A DNA stretch of 64,000 nucleotides from Erythrobacter sp. (GTDB lineage Bacteria > Pseudomonadota > Alphaproteobacteria > Sphingomonadales > Sphingomonadaceae): assembly GCF_011765465.1 (NCBI RefSeq), contig NZ_CP050265.1, forward strand, positions 1,798,001 to 1,862,000, given 5' to 3'. The position numbers and the translations under genes are program-made. The stretch's first letter is position 1, and each line of letters starts with the position of its first letter. Below, piece after piece: positions 36,261-45,424 of this stretch. The notes below the pieces were generated by a model. The model was not told the DNA's origin and did not search any database. It saw nothing but the letters and a program-made list of their open reading frames with translations.

Positions 36261-36965
36261 TCAATCCCCCGCAACGAAGGCGGTGAGCCGCCATTCGCCC
36301 TCGACCCTGCTTGCAACCAGGCGATAATCGACGAGACTGCGCAGATAGGCACGCGCAATATAGCCTGCCTGCCCGCCGAGCGTTTCGACCCGCGCATAGG
36401 GGCGCGTGGCCGATTCTTCGGTGTAAGGTTCGACAAGGCGGACGTAGTCCCAGCTGACCGATCCGATCACGGGCGCATCGAGCGATGGGCCGGAGCGCAG
36501 GCGCACGCCCTCGCCGGTGACGATATGGGCCTCGAAGGCGTCGAAAGGCGGATCGCGGTCGGCAACGAAATACCAGGGCCAGGAGGCATAGGTTTCGCCG
36601 CCATCGCCGTCGACCGGTTTCGAGAGACCGCACCCCAGCGCGAGCGCGCGGTCGATCTCGTCCCACAGCCGGTAATCCGGCGCATTCAGCCGGCGGCGCA
36701 ATTCCGCCTTGCCCGAGCCGCCACCGAAGTCGAGCAGGATACCGTCATCGGCAAGCGCCAGCAGCGCATCGGCATCGCGCGCGGCGAGGGCGCGTTCGAG
36801 ATGTGCGACGAGTTCGGCGAGCCCCGGCACAGCGCTGCATTCATCGCGCGGGGCGAGCGGGCCTGCGGGCGTTTCCGCATGGCTGCCGAGCGGGAGCAGG
36901 AGCGCTGCACCCAGCACCGCGACAACGCGCGCCTCTATCGATGAAATGCGCCTGCTTCGCCCCAT
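36261..36965 (-). CDS. Exported SH3-domain protein
   Basis: A 234-residue exported protein. A signal peptide ends around LGSHAETPAG. Two parts follow: a region with LAARDADALLALADDGILLD, similar to stress or NTF2-like folds, and a bacterial SH3 domain (VRLRSGPSLDAPVIGSVSWD then QAGYIARAYLRSL). SH3b domains often bind peptidoglycan. The C-terminus returns to YRLVASRVEGEWRLTAFVAGD. It is separated from rmuC by 54 bases. Function unknown. Confidence 0.8.
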   Translation of the reverse strand: MGRSRRISSIEARVVAVLGAALLLPLGSHAETPAGPLAPRDECSAVPGLAELVAHLERALAARDADALLALADDGILLDFGGGSGKAELRRRLNAPDYRLWDEIDRALALGCGLSKPVDGDGGETYASWPWYFVADRDPPFDAFEAHIVTGEGVRLRSGPSLDAPVIGSVSWDYVRLVEPYTEESATRPYARVETLGGQAGYIARAYLRSLVDYRLVASRVEGEWRLTAFVAGD

Positions 36966-37019
36966 ATGCTCCCCCTTGCAACTGATGGGAAAGTGGCGCG
37001 GCCCCGCGCTCCCTGCAAG

Positions 37020-38456
37020 CTATTCCGCAGCGTCGCGGTCCGCCGGAAGCGCCGGATATTCTTCATCCACCCCTTCGGCATCCTCAGCATTGTAGCGCGG
37101 CGCGGCTTCGACCAGCGGGACTTCCTCGATTTCCTTGGCGATCTCGAGGCCCTTTTCGGCCATGCGCCGCCCGGAGGTGAGCACGTTGCGCTCGAAACTG
37201 CCGACGAACTTGTTGTAGTTGTTGACCGCCGTCTCAAGGCCGCCACCGACGCGCTTCATGTGTTCGGCGGCCACCCGCAGCCGGTCGTAGAGTTCGGCGC
37301 CCATGCGTCCGATCTCCGCCGCCTCGCTCGCCATCTTGTCCTGCCGCCAGACCTGCGCGACCGTGCGCGCGATCGCTACAAGGTTGGTCGGCGTCGCCAG
37401 CAGCACCTTGTTGTGGAAGGCGAAGTCCCACAGTCCCGGATCGTGTTCGAGCGCGGCGGCGACGAAATGTTCGCCGGGCACGAACATCACGACGTAATCG
37501 GGCGCGTCCTCGAACTGGCTCTGGTAGCCCTTGCTCCCCAAGGTCTGCACGTGATTGCGCATGGATTTGGCGTGGAGATCAAGGTGACGCTTGCGCTCGG
37601 CATCGTCCTCGGCCTCGAACGCGGCCTGGTAGGCGTTCAGCGACACCTTGGCGTCGATCACCAGCTTCTTCTGGCCCGGCACGTTGACGATCGCATCGGG
37701 GCGCAGCCGCCCGCCCTCGGTCTCGACCGATTGTTCGAGGCTGAAATCGGTGTGCTCGGACAGCCCGCATTGCTCGAGCACGTTCTGCAAGGCCCGCTCG
37801 CCCCAGCGCCCGCGCGCCTTGGGCGCGTTGGTCAGCGAATTGCCGAGCCGCTGCGCTTCCTTGCGCACTTCCTCCTGCGAGAGGCGCATGCTTTCGATCT
37901 GCTGGTGCAGGCGCGAGAAGGCATCGGCGCGCTGTTTTTCGAGCGTGCCGACCTGTTCCTCGTATTTCTGAAGGCGTTCGCTGACGGGCTTCAGCAGGTT
38001 CGCGACCGCTTCCTTGTGCTGGACCTGCGCTTCGCCCAATCGCTTGGTCGCCTCGCTGTCGAAGCGCTCGCGCGCGGCCTCTAGCACCTTGGCGCCTGTA
38101 TTCTCGAATTCCTTCAACAGCTTCTCGCGCGACTCCTCGAGCAGGCGCTTCTGCTCCTCGAACCCGGCGCGCTCGGCGCGGAAGGTCGCGTTCTCGCCGC
38201 GCATCTTCTCGAGCTCTTCGGAGAGACGCGCCGCGTGGGACGCGCGCTCGTTCGCCGCCGAAAGTTCCGCCTTCGCATCCGAAAGATCGACCCGTGCCTC
38301 CCCCAGTTCGGCGACCGCCGTCTTGAATTCTTCCTCACGCGAGGCGAGCCTTGCGCGCAGGTCCGCGACCGGGCGCGCGCCGAACCAGTGGCCTGCGGCA
38401 AGGCCGAAAATCGCGCCGACCAGCAGCGCGCCGAGAGCGAGAATCGTCGGGTCCAT
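37020..38456 (-). CDS. rmuC: DNA recombination protein RmuC
   Basis: A 478-residue RmuC, proposed to limit inversions at short inverted repeats. An N-terminal transmembrane helix (ILALGALLVGAIFGLAAG) anchors a long coiled coil (about residues 35-180, Glu/Ala/Lys-rich). A C-terminal nuclease-like domain has the family sequence RGRWGERALQNVLEQCGLSE, then VIDAKVSLNAY and DYVVMFVPGEHFVAAAL. It is preceded by a 59-base gap from the DUF1622 gene. Confidence 0.92.
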   Translation of the reverse strand: MDPTILALGALLVGAIFGLAAGHWFGARPVADLRARLASREEEFKTAVAELGEARVDLSDAKAELSAANERASHAARLSEELEKMRGENATFRAERAGFEEQKRLLEESREKLLKEFENTGAKVLEAARERFDSEATKRLGEAQVQHKEAVANLLKPVSERLQKYEEQVGTLEKQRADAFSRLHQQIESMRLSQEEVRKEAQRLGNSLTNAPKARGRWGERALQNVLEQCGLSEHTDFSLEQSVETEGGRLRPDAIVNVPGQKKLVIDAKVSLNAYQAAFEAEDDAERKRHLDLHAKSMRNHVQTLGSKGYQSQFEDAPDYVVMFVPGEHFVAAALEHDPGLWDFAFHNKVLLATPTNLVAIARTVAQVWRQDKMASEAAEIGRMGAELYDRLRVAAEHMKRVGGGLETAVNNYNKFVGSFERNVLTSGRRMAEKGLEIAKEIEEVPLVEAAPRYNAEDAEGVDEEYPALPADRDAAE

Positions 38457-38515
38457 GCTGCTTCCCTACACGGAACGAATAGGGAACGCCAGAGGCTTTT
38501 CCATGATTTCCCCGA

Positions 38516-38902
38516 CTATTGCCCGCCCCTCTGCCCCTTCCCTTTCTGCCAGGGCCAGCGCCCGTCGATCTCGACTTCGAGACTGAAGGAAAGGAAGGTC
38601 CGGATCAGCACGATCGCGCCCAGCACCAGCACACTGTCGAGCGTCGGGTCGACCGCCACCGTCAGGATGATGTCGGCCGCGACCAGCAGTTCGAGGCCCG
38701 TGAGGATCGCGCGGCCGAGCATCCGGCGAAAGCGCGCGATGCTGTCCTCTTCGTCCTGCTCGCTGCGCTTGCCGCGCAGCGAATCCTTCGCCAGCCGGCC
38801 GAAAGCGATAAGCGCGCCGAGGATGATCGCGGCAATGCCCGTAAGCTCGAACCCGCGCGCCACGGTCTCGGTGATGAGCAGCATTGTTTCGTCGTTGACC
38901 AT
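38516..38902 (-). CDS. DUF1622 membrane protein
   Basis: A 128-residue membrane protein of the DUF1622 family (function unknown). Three helices are visible: near the N-terminus (GFELTGIAAIILGALIAFGR), in the middle (ILTGLELLVAADIILTV) and after the DPTLDSVLVLGAIVLIRTFL stretch; ARFRRMLGRAILTGLELL is the conserved family core. ATG 38902 is divergent from the copper-binding protein gene 108 bases away. The C-terminus is a charged tail. Confidence 0.88.
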   Translation of the reverse strand: MVNDETMLLITETVARGFELTGIAAIILGALIAFGRLAKDSLRGKRSEQDEEDSIARFRRMLGRAILTGLELLVAADIILTVAVDPTLDSVLVLGAIVLIRTFLSFSLEVEIDGRWPWQKGKGQRGGQ

Positions 38903-39010
38903 GCAACGCCAACGGGCGGCGGAGCGGGCGCGTTCCGCTCTGAGCGGGCGCGATCTCGGAACCGATTGCCCGCGCGGCTCGCTTGTCTGGGTGAAGGAGG
39001 AGCGAGCCCC

Positions 39011-39424
39011 ATGTCGATCAAGGAAATGCTCAAGGAACATCCGCTGGACAGCGGCGATCACGGCGACAAGCTGGGCGAGGCGGTGAAGCACGCCATGTAC
39101 GGCGCTGCGATCATGAACGCCTGCGCCGATGCGTGCCTTGCCGAAGCCGATGCCGAGGACCGCGCCGAATGCATCCGCCGCTGCCTCGATGCGTCCGACG
39201 CCTGCACGGCGTTCACCCGCATCGCCTCGCGCCGGGTGGGCGGACACGTCCGAACGATCAAGGCGGCGGGCGCTGCGGCGATCATCGCCTGCGAGGAATG
39301 CCACGCGCTGTGCAAACAGCACGAGGACGCCCATTGCCAGCGCTGCGCCCGGATGTGCGAGGAAGTGATCCGCGACGCGAAAGCCGCCGTGCAGGGCCTC
39401 GTCGACAGCGAAGCGGCGAGCTGA
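39011..39424 (+). CDS. Four-helix-bundle copper-binding protein (Csp/DUF326-like)
   Basis: A 137-residue Cys-rich protein without a signal peptide. Cysteines cluster as NACADACLAE, AECIRRCLDASDAC, IIACEECHALC and HCQRCARMCEE, with spacings of three or four along helices, typical of the cytosolic copper storage protein (Csp3) fold. Such proteins store Cu(I) for cuproenzymes. AAGGAGG lies ten bases before the ATG, a strong ribosome site. It diverges from a DUF1622 membrane gene. The neighbourhood shows no other copper genes, so metal specificity is an inference. Confidence 0.85.
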   Translation: MSIKEMLKEHPLDSGDHGDKLGEAVKHAMYGAAIMNACADACLAEADAEDRAECIRRCLDASDACTAFTRIASRRVGGHVRTIKAAGAAAIIACEECHALCKQHEDAHCQRCARMCEEVIRDAKAAVQGLVDSEAAS

Positions 39425-39526
39425 AGCGCGCCGTTCCCTAGCGCGCTGATACGGCGCGAAGCGCCGCAAGCGCGACTGCGCGCCCGCAGGGGCCCCGCAG
39501 CGAAGCGAAGGGAACAGCCCCGAGGA

Positions 39527-39548
39527 CGAAGGCGCGGATGCGCCTTCG
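39527..39548 (-). terminator. Hairpin downstream of def
   Basis: CGAAGGCGC and GCGCCTTCG form a perfect 9-bp stem with a GGAT/ATCC loop, nine bases beyond the def stop. No U tract follows on the minus strand, so it may act as a transcript-stabilising or weak termination hairpin. Confidence 0.5.
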
Positions 39549-39556
39549 CAGAAATG

Positions 39557-40129
39557 TCACGCCGCCTGGCGCAGCTTCTTGAGCTTCTTCAGCGCCATCG
39601 AGCGCTTCAATCGCGAGAGGTGGTCGATGAACAGGATGCCCTCGAGGTGGTCCATCTCGTGCTGGAGGCAGGTCGCCATCAGCCCTTCCAGGTGCTCCTC
39701 ATGGGTGTTCCCGTCGAGGTCCTGGTAGCGCACCGTGCAGGTCGCCGGGCGATCGACGTCGGCGTAGATGTCGGGGACCGAAAGGCAGCCTTCCTGATAG
39801 GTCGACAACTCCTCCGCCGGATCGAGGATCACCGGATTGATGAAAACGCGCGGGTCTTTCTTTGTTGCCGGATGCGTGTGCTTGTGCCCGTCATGCTCGC
39901 ATTCGACGGGTTCGGCGTCCGGGTCCTCGGGCTGGAGGTCGATCACCAGCACGCGCTTGGGCACGCCGACTTGGATCGCGGCGAGGCCGATGCCGGGGGC
40001 ATCGTACATCGTATCGAACATATCGGCGACGAGCGTGCGCAACTCATCATTGAATTCGTGCCCTTCCACCGGGGTCGAGACGGTCTTGAGCCGGGGGTCC
40101 GGCACTTCGAGGATTTCGCGGATAGCCAT
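39557..40129 (-). CDS. def: Peptide deformylase
   Basis: A 190-residue metallo-enzyme that removes the formyl group from nascent proteins. All three motifs are there: [17 protein letters not shown] (metal Cys) and QHEMDHLEG (metal His pair). Between VLVIDLQ and the second motif is an insertion of about 25 residues rich in Glu/His/Lys ([17 protein letters not shown]), which might bind metal. ATG 40129 starts [14 protein letters not shown], matching the family. fmt, its functional partner, lies 0.9 kb away on the other strand rather than adjacent. Confidence 0.94.
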   Translation of the reverse strand: MAIREILEVPDPRLKTVSTPVEGHEFNDELRTLVADMFDTMYDAPGIGLAAIQVGVPKRVLVIDLQPEDPDAEPVECEHDGHKHTHPATKKDPRVFINPVILDPAEELSTYQEGCLSVPDIYADVDRPATCTVRYQDLDGNTHEEHLEGLMATCLQHEMDHLEGILFIDHLSRLKRSMALKKLKKLRQAA

Positions 40130-40179
40130 GGGACAAAAGATAGTCGCGGGGCGAGCCTGCTGCAAGCGGGCAGCTTCGA

Positions 40180-40395
40180 TCAGAGTGATCGGCTGACCGT
40201 GCGCAGCGAGACGCGGCCGCAGGCCCGGCAGCGCCCGCGGACCCGCTTCGTCCCGGCCGCCTTGTAACGAATACCGCCCAGCTCCCACACGCTTTCGGCA
40301 TGGCGGCAATGGCCGCATTCGACCATCCACTGGCGGGACTCGCGCGCGACGCCGGGGCCGAGCATCCACGTCGCAAGGCGCTGGGCGAGGTTCAT
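40180..40395 (-). CDS. Small zinc-ribbon-like protein
   Basis: A 71-residue basic protein with two CxxC pairs ([10 protein letters not shown] and GRCRACGRV) about 30 residues apart, a probable zinc ribbon. The rest ([20 protein letters not shown]) is basic and may bind nucleic acid. Its ATG overlaps the recR stop (ATGA), so it is translationally coupled to recR. I do not recognise a named family. Confidence 0.75.
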   Translation of the reverse strand: MNLAQRLATWMLGPGVARESRQWMVECGHCRHAESVWELGGIRYKAAGTKRVRGRCRACGRVSLRTVSRSL

Positions 40396-40988
40396 TCCAC
40401 CGGCCGCCGCGCCCTAAGGGCCTGCGCCAGCGTGCCCTCGTCGAGATAGTCGAGCTCGCCCCCGACCGGCAGGCCGTGGGCAAGCTGGGTGATGCGGACC
40501 TTGTGCGGCTCGAGGCGTTCCGCGAGGTAATGCGCGGTCGTCTGCCCTTCGAGCGTCGCGTTCATCGCGAGCACCACCTCGTCGACCGCGCCGCCTTCCA
40601 CGCGCGCGAGGAGCGAGGGGATCGCGAGGTCTTCCGGACCGATGCCGTCCAGCGCGGAAAGCCGCCCGCCGAGCACGTGGTAGCGCCCCTGGAACAGCCG
40701 CGCGCGGTCGAGCGCCCAGACGTCGGCGACATCTTCGACCACGCAGATCGCGCGCGCGTCGCGGCGCGGGTCGGCGCAGATGCCGCAGGGGTTGCGCGTA
40801 TCGACATTGCCGCAGGTCTCGCATTCGACGAGGCTCTGCGAGACCGCATCGAGCGCCTCGAGCAGCGCGGGCAGCGCCGCCTCGCGGTTCTTGACCAGCC
40901 ACAGCACCGCGCGCCGCGCCGAGCGCGGGCCGAGGCCGGGCAGCCGGGCGAGCGCGCTCGCGAGGGTCTCGATCTCTTGCGATGCCAT
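40392..40988 (-). CDS. recR: Recombination protein RecR
   Basis: A 198-residue RecFOR pathway protein that helps load RecA on gaps. It has the helix-hairpin-helix [17 protein letters not shown], the Cys4 zinc finger (CETCGNVD... PCGIC) and the Toprim domain ([34 protein letters not shown]). ATG 40988 begins [16 protein letters not shown], the usual start; an earlier in-frame ATG adds 11 non-conserved residues. It is coupled to the small zinc-ribbon gene downstream and divergent from fmt. Confidence 0.94.
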   Translation of the reverse strand: MASQEIETLASALARLPGLGPRSARRAVLWLVKNREAALPALLEALDAVSQSLVECETCGNVDTRNPCGICADPRRDARAICVVEDVADVWALDRARLFQGRYHVLGGRLSALDGIGPEDLAIPSLLARVEGGAVDEVVLAMNATLEGQTTAHYLAERLEPHKVRITQLAHGLPVGGELDYLDEGTLAQALRARRPVE

Positions 40989-41041
40989 GGGGGGAGAGAT
41001 AGGGGCGCGGGACGGTTTCACAAAGCTCGGCCCCTGCCTTT

Positions 41042-41959
41042 ATGCGCATCATCTTCATGGGAACGCCCGATTTCGCCGTCCCGGCGCTGGTCGCGCTGCA
41101 CGGGGCAGGCCACGAAATCGCCTGCGTCTACACCCAGCCGCCCGCGCGCGCCGGGCGGGGGAAGAAGCTGCGCCCCTCCCCCGTGCAGGCGAAGGCGGAG
41201 GAGCTGGGCCTGCCCGTGCGCCATCCCAAATCGCTGAAAGGGGCGGCAGAACAGGCCGAATTCGCCGCGCTCGGCGCGGATGTCGCGGTGGTCGCCGCCT
41301 ATGGCCTGATCCTGCCGCAGGCGGTGCTCGATGCCCCCGCTCAAGGCTGCCTCAACATCCACGCCTCGATCCTGCCGCGCTGGCGCGGGGCCGCGCCGAT
41401 CCACCGCGCCGTGCTGGCGGGCGACGAGGCAACCGGCGTGACGATCATGCAGATGGAAGCGGGGCTCGACACGGGACCGATGCTGCACGTGGTCAGGACT
41501 CCGGTCGCGCACAAGACGACCGGAGAGCTGACCGCCGAACTGGCGCAGATGGGCGCGGAGGCGATGGTGGACGTCCTCGCCGACCTTGCCGCCTTCCCGC
41601 CCCAGCCGCAGGACGATGGCGCGGCGACATACGCGCCCAAGATCGACAAGGCCGAGGCGCGGATCGAATGGACCCGCGACGCCGCGGAAATCGAGCGGCA
41701 GGTGCGCGGCCTCGCCCCGTTTCCGGGCGCGTGGTTCGAATGGCCGAATGACGACGATGCAGAGCGGGTGAAGCTGCTGCTCGCCGAACGGGTGGAAGGC
41801 TCGGGCGAGCCGGGCGAAGTGCTGGACGCGGACATGACCATCGCCTGCGGCACGGGCGCGATCCGCCCGCTTCGCCTGCAACGCGCAGGCAAGCCCGCGA
41901 TGGGCCGCGAGGAGGTGCTGCGCGGACGGCCCGCGGTGCCGGGGACGCGCCTGTCTTGA
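41042..41959 (+). CDS. fmt: Methionyl-tRNA formyltransferase
   Basis: A 305-residue enzyme that formylates initiator Met-tRNA using 10-formyl-THF. The start [20 protein letters not shown] is canonical; the catalytic Asn-His-Asp set is in [20 protein letters not shown] and [13 protein letters not shown]. The C-terminal tRNA-binding domain ([20 protein letters not shown]) follows. Its stop overlaps the TTG start of truA (TTGA), a coupled operon that continues into the oxidoreductase gene. Confidence 0.95.
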   Translation: MRIIFMGTPDFAVPALVALHGAGHEIACVYTQPPARAGRGKKLRPSPVQAKAEELGLPVRHPKSLKGAAEQAEFAALGADVAVVAAYGLILPQAVLDAPAQGCLNIHASILPRWRGAAPIHRAVLAGDEATGVTIMQMEAGLDTGPMLHVVRTPVAHKTTGELTAELAQMGAEAMVDVLADLAAFPPQPQDDGAATYAPKIDKAEARIEWTRDAAEIERQVRGLAPFPGAWFEWPNDDDAERVKLLLAERVEGSGEPGEVLDADMTIACGTGAIRPLRLQRAGKPAMGREEVLRGRPAVPGTRLS

Positions 41960-42732
41960 CCCGCTTCGCCCTCACTCTCGAATTCGACGGCGCGCCTTTC
42001 CACGGGCTCCAGCGGCAGGCGCACGGGGCCAGCGTGCAGCAAAGCATCGAGGAGGCGCTCGGGCGCATCACGGGGGAGGAAGCCACGCTCCACAGCGCCG
42101 GGCGCACCGATGCCGGGGTCCACGCGCTCGCCATGCGCAGCCATGTCGACATCGAAAAGGACATCGCCCCGTTCCGCCTGATGGAAGCGCTGAACGCGCA
42201 CCTGCGGCCCGACCCGATTGCCGTGACCCATTGCGAGATCGTCCCCGACGACTGGCACGCGCGCTTTTCCTGCATCGGGCGGCGCTATCTCTATCGCATC
42301 GTCAACCGCCGCGCGCCGCTGACGCTGGGCAAGGGGCGCGCGTGGCACGTCGCGACCGAGCTGGACCCGGAGGCCATGCACCGCGCGGCGCAGGCGCTGG
42401 TCGGGCGGCACGATTTCACCACCTTCCGCTCGGTCCAGTGCCAGGCGAAGGATCCGGTCAAGACCCTCGACCGGCTCGACGTGACCGCGCACGACGGCGA
42501 ATTCGGCCCCGAAATCCATATCCGCGCCGAGGCGCGCAGCTTCCTCCACCACCAGGTCCGCTCGATGGTCGGCTGCCTCAAGCTGGTCGGCGCGGGAAGC
42601 TGGCCCGAACGCCGCGTCGCAGCCGCGCTGGCCGCGCGCGACCGCGCCGAATTGGGGCTTAACGCCCCGCCTCACGGCCTCTACTTCGTCGAGGCGATCT
42701 ATCCCGAAACCGGAGAGGAACAGAAATCATGA
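41956..42732 (+). CDS. truA: tRNA pseudouridine(38-40) synthase
   Basis: A 258-residue TruA that makes pseudouridine 38-40 in the tRNA anticodon arm. It has the catalytic Asp in [24 protein letters not shown], and the C-terminal [17 protein letters not shown]. The start codon is TTG 41956, overlapping the fmt stop; no ATG or GTG gives the conserved N-terminus. Its stop overlaps the ATG of the oxidoreductase gene (ATGA). Confidence 0.94.
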   Translation: MTRFALTLEFDGAPFHGLQRQAHGASVQQSIEEALGRITGEEATLHSAGRTDAGVHALAMRSHVDIEKDIAPFRLMEALNAHLRPDPIAVTHCEIVPDDWHARFSCIGRRYLYRIVNRRAPLTLGKGRAWHVATELDPEAMHRAAQALVGRHDFTTFRSVQCQAKDPVKTLDRLDVTAHDGEFGPEIHIRAEARSFLHHQVRSMVGCLKLVGAGSWPERRVAAALAARDRAELGLNAPPHGLYFVEAIYPETGEEQKS

Positions 42733-43841
42733 CAACGACCGGAAAGCAGCTTTTCACAACCCTTACCGCCGACGGCAAGCTGACGCTCGAAATCGCCGAG
42801 GAGACCTTCCCCGAGCCGACCGGCAACCAGGTCCTCGTCAAGATGGAGGCGGCGCCGATCAACCCGTCGGACCTTGCGATCCTGACCGGTGCGGCCGATT
42901 TCGAAAACGCCGAATATTCCCCCGGCAAGGTCGTCGCGACCATGCCCGAGCCGTTCCTTTCGGGCCAGAAGGGCCGCCACGGCCAGCGCCTGCCCGCGGG
43001 CAACGAGGGCGCGGGCACGGTTGTCGCGACCGGCGACAGCGACGCGGCGAAGGCGCTGATGGGCCAGCGCGTCGCCTGCGTGCCGGGCACGGCCTTCTCG
43101 CAATACGCCATTGCCGATGCGATGATGTGCCTGCCGCTGGGCGATCACAGCGCGGAGGAAGGCGCGTCCTCCTTCGTCAACCCGATGACCTCGCTGGGCT
43201 TCGTCGAAACGGCGCGCATGGAAGGCCACGACGCGATCGTCCACCTCGCCGCCGCGTCGAACCTCGGCCAGATGCTGAACCGGATTTGCCAGGAGGACGG
43301 CATCAAGCTCGTCAACATCGTGCGGCGCAAGGAGCACGTCGATCTGCTGAAGTCGCAGGGCGCGCAATATGTCGTCAATTCCTCGGACGATGACTTCATG
43401 GACCAGCTGCGCTCGGCCATCGCGGAAACGGGGGCTTTTCTCGGCTTCGATCCCATCGGCGGCGGGCAGAACGCCGACCACGTGCTGAAGGCAATGGAAC
43501 AGGTCGCCGCCAGCCAGATGAAGGAGTTCTCCCGCTACGGCTCCAATCAGGACAAGAAGGTCTACATCTACGGCCGGCTCGATTTCGCGCCGACGATCCT
43601 GACTCCGTCCTACGGGTTGCAATGGACCGTGTCGGGCTGGCTGCTGACGCCCTTCCTGCAGCGCGCAGGGATGGAGACGGTGGTGAAGATGCGCCAGCGG
43701 GTTCTGTCGAACCTGACGACAACCTTCGCCTCGCACTACAAGACCAAGGTCGATCTGGAAGGGATGCTGACGAAAGAGGCGATTCTCGACTACCGCCAGA
43801 TGAAGACGGGCGAGAAATACCTCGTCACGCCCTGGGGCTGA
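42729..43841 (+). CDS. Zinc-type alcohol dehydrogenase-like / quinone oxidoreductase-like protein
   Basis: A 370-residue medium-chain dehydrogenase/reductase. The catalytic-domain features are [10 protein letters not shown] and [14 protein letters not shown]; the catalytic zinc Cys/His pattern is not obvious, so it is nearer the quinone oxidoreductase/enoyl reductase-like branch. The nucleotide-binding half ([19 protein letters not shown]) has an atypical Rossmann loop ([10 protein letters not shown] rather than GxGxxG). The C-terminal region is unusually long. It is the third gene of the coupled fmt-truA operon; substrate unknown. Confidence 0.8.
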   Translation: MTTTGKQLFTTLTADGKLTLEIAEETFPEPTGNQVLVKMEAAPINPSDLAILTGAADFENAEYSPGKVVATMPEPFLSGQKGRHGQRLPAGNEGAGTVVATGDSDAAKALMGQRVACVPGTAFSQYAIADAMMCLPLGDHSAEEGASSFVNPMTSLGFVETARMEGHDAIVHLAAASNLGQMLNRICQEDGIKLVNIVRRKEHVDLLKSQGAQYVVNSSDDDFMDQLRSAIAETGAFLGFDPIGGGQNADHVLKAMEQVAASQMKEFSRYGSNQDKKVYIYGRLDFAPTILTPSYGLQWTVSGWLLTPFLQRAGMETVVKMRQRVLSNLTTTFASHYKTKVDLEGMLTKEAILDYRQMKTGEKYLVTPWG

Positions 43842-43972
43842 TCCGGGCGCGCCTCCGCTGCGGCGGGGGCGGCTTTACCGCGCGGATGGCGGCTTTCATG
43901 GACCGCCGGATTAGCGGATTGTTGCAGGGATTGGGTGGGTAGCTGCCGTCTTGCAAAGCTCCTCGGCAAACC

Positions 43973-44000
43973 CCCGCTCAGCCTGAGCTTGTCGAAGGCC
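43973..44000 (-). repeat. REP-like palindromic repeat, left of the GIY-YIG gene
   Basis: A 28-base element read outward on the minus strand, starting GGCCTTCGACAAGCTCAGG (44000 downward) and ending GCTGAGCGGG. The internal CTCAG-C-CTGAG is palindromic. It is the inverted partner of the repeat at 44329-44356 with 26 of 28 positions identical. Similar TTCGACAAGCTCAGG repeats are spread through many Proteobacteria genomes. Confidence 0.85.
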
Positions 44001-44024
44001 AAGCACCAAGGTTAGCCTCCAGGT

Positions 44025-44312
44025 ATGGACTTTCACGCCTACCTGCTGCGGTGCAATGACGGCAGCTATTACGCGGGCCACACCGACAATCTCGAAACCC
44101 GCATCGCCAAGCATCGGTCCGGCGCGCTCGGCGGATACACCGCCAGGCGGCTGCCGGTGACACTGGTCTGGTCCGAGGCATTCGCAACCCGGGACGAAGC
44201 GTTCGCCGCCGAACGCCGGATCAAGGGATGGAGCAGGGCGAAGAAAGAGGCGCTGATCGCGGGCGACTGGAAACAGATTTCCCTTCTCGCCCGCAACAGG
44301 CAGGAAGATTGA
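44025..44312 (+). CDS. GIY-YIG nuclease domain protein
   Basis: A 95-residue single-domain GIY-YIG protein. The GIY and YIG strands are degenerate (HAYLLRCNDGSYYAGHT), followed by the conserved Arg in LETRIAKHRSG and the metal-binding Glu in AAERRIKGWSRAKKEALI. Such small proteins (UvrC-like N-terminal family) are common but of unclear role. The gene starts 25 bases after one REP-like repeat and ends 16 bases before its inverted partner, so it forms a compact repeat-bracketed unit of about 384 bases. Confidence 0.88.
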   Translation: MDFHAYLLRCNDGSYYAGHTDNLETRIAKHRSGALGGYTARRLPVTLVWSEAFATRDEAFAAERRIKGWSRAKKEALIAGDWKQISLLARNRQED

Positions 44313-44328
44313 GGCAATGTCGGCGCGC

Positions 44329-44356
44329 GGCCTTCGACAGGCTCAGGCCGAGCGGG
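44329..44356 (+). repeat. REP-like palindromic repeat, right of the GIY-YIG gene
   Basis: The 28-base element reads GGCCTTCGACAGGCTCAGG then CCGAGCGGG on the plus strand, outward from the gene. It differs from the left copy at two positions (A to G and T to C), both leaving its short internal stem possible. Confidence 0.85.
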
Positions 44357-44436
44357 TGTTGTGCGTGGCGTTGCTACCGCAATTGGGTCGTTGGCGGACA
44401 GTCCGCTTTCGGCCTCGGAAACGCAGGAAGCAGATC

Positions 44437-45423
44437 TCACCGCCCGTCGAATGCCGCCTGTATCCGCGCTGCATCCCTGATTCCGTTCGCGATCAGCACC
44501 ATCAGGAGGATGCGCGCCTTTGCCGGACCCAGCGCGCGGGCCGCGACGAAGCCGTGGGCGTCGTCGTCTACCTCGACATTGCGGTCGACCATACCCTCGT
44601 CGACCCGGGCCGAGCGGACAACGGGGACGCCGTTCGCCGCCGCCTTCGCCAGCGCCTCGATCACCACGCGCGGCGCGTTGCCCTGCCCCATGCCCGCAAG
44701 CACGATGCCCGCGCACCCGATGCCGAGCAGCGCCTCGACCGGCTTTTCGTCCATGCACGCCCCCGCCGTCAGGATCGCGACGCGCGGCAGCGCTTCGGGC
44801 CAGGCGTAGCGCGCCGGGCTGCCCACGCGGTGTGCGGGGGCGAACCAGTCGAGGCTCGACGGCGTGACGCGCGCGAGCGGCCCGCGCGGAAACCCTCGGA
44901 AGGCGTCGACATTGGCGGTCGCGGCCTTGCGCACATCGGCGGCGGCGAAAACCGTGTCGGCCATCACCACCAGCACTCCGCGCCCGGCGCTGTCAGGATC
45001 GCTCGCCACCCGCACCGCATTGGCGAAATTGCGCATTCCGTCGCTGCCCACCGCATCCGAAGGGCGCATCGCGCCGACCAGCACCACGGGTTTGCCCGCG
45101 GGCAGGGTGAGGTCGAGCAGGAAGGCGGTTTCCTCCGCCGTGTCGGTCCCGTGGGTGACGATCACCCCGGCGATCTCGGGATCGTCCTCGGCCCGTGCGA
45201 TTTCGGCATGGAGCGCATCCCATTCGCGCCAGCCGATGTCCTGCGAGCCGATCCGCGCGACCGGCCGAGGAACCAGCTCCGCCTCCAGCCCCAGGGCGCC
45301 GACCTCGCCCAGCATCGCTTCGAGCGCGACCTCGCCCGCGGCATAGGCTTTGCCCGTGCGCGAACGCGCGGTCCCGGCGATGGTCCCGCCGGTGCCGAGG
45401 ACGAGGAGGCGCGGTAAAGCCAC
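44437..45423 (-). CDS. Asparaginase
   Basis: A 328-residue L-asparaginase family enzyme. The two catalytic-Thr motifs are LGTGGTIAGTA and VTHGTDTAEET, with GAMRPSDAVGSDGMRN between the halves. No signal peptide is visible, so a cytoplasmic type is likely. GTG 45423 starts VALPRLLVLGTGGTIAG and lies one base beyond the upstream lipoprotein's stop; longer starts would intrude into that gene. It hydrolyses asparagine to aspartate and ammonia and fits the amide/peptide hydrolase cluster around it. Confidence 0.92.
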   Translation of the reverse strand: MALPRLLVLGTGGTIAGTARSRTGKAYAAGEVALEAMLGEVGALGLEAELVPRPVARIGSQDIGWREWDALHAEIARAEDDPEIAGVIVTHGTDTAEETAFLLDLTLPAGKPVVLVGAMRPSDAVGSDGMRNFANAVRVASDPDSAGRGVLVVMADTVFAAADVRKAATANVDAFRGFPRGPLARVTPSSLDWFAPAHRVGSPARYAWPEALPRVAILTAGACMDEKPVEALLGIGCAGIVLAGMGQGNAPRVVIEALAKAAANGVPVVRSARVDEGMVDRNVEVDDDAHGFVAARALGPAKARILLMVLIANGIRDAARIQAAFDGR

Positions 45424-45424
45424 G

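Noticed and set aside
36261..36965. Possible toxin or adhesin identity for the exported SH3 protein
   Set aside because: Only a short bacterial SH3 module is visible; no catalytic or adhesion repeats.
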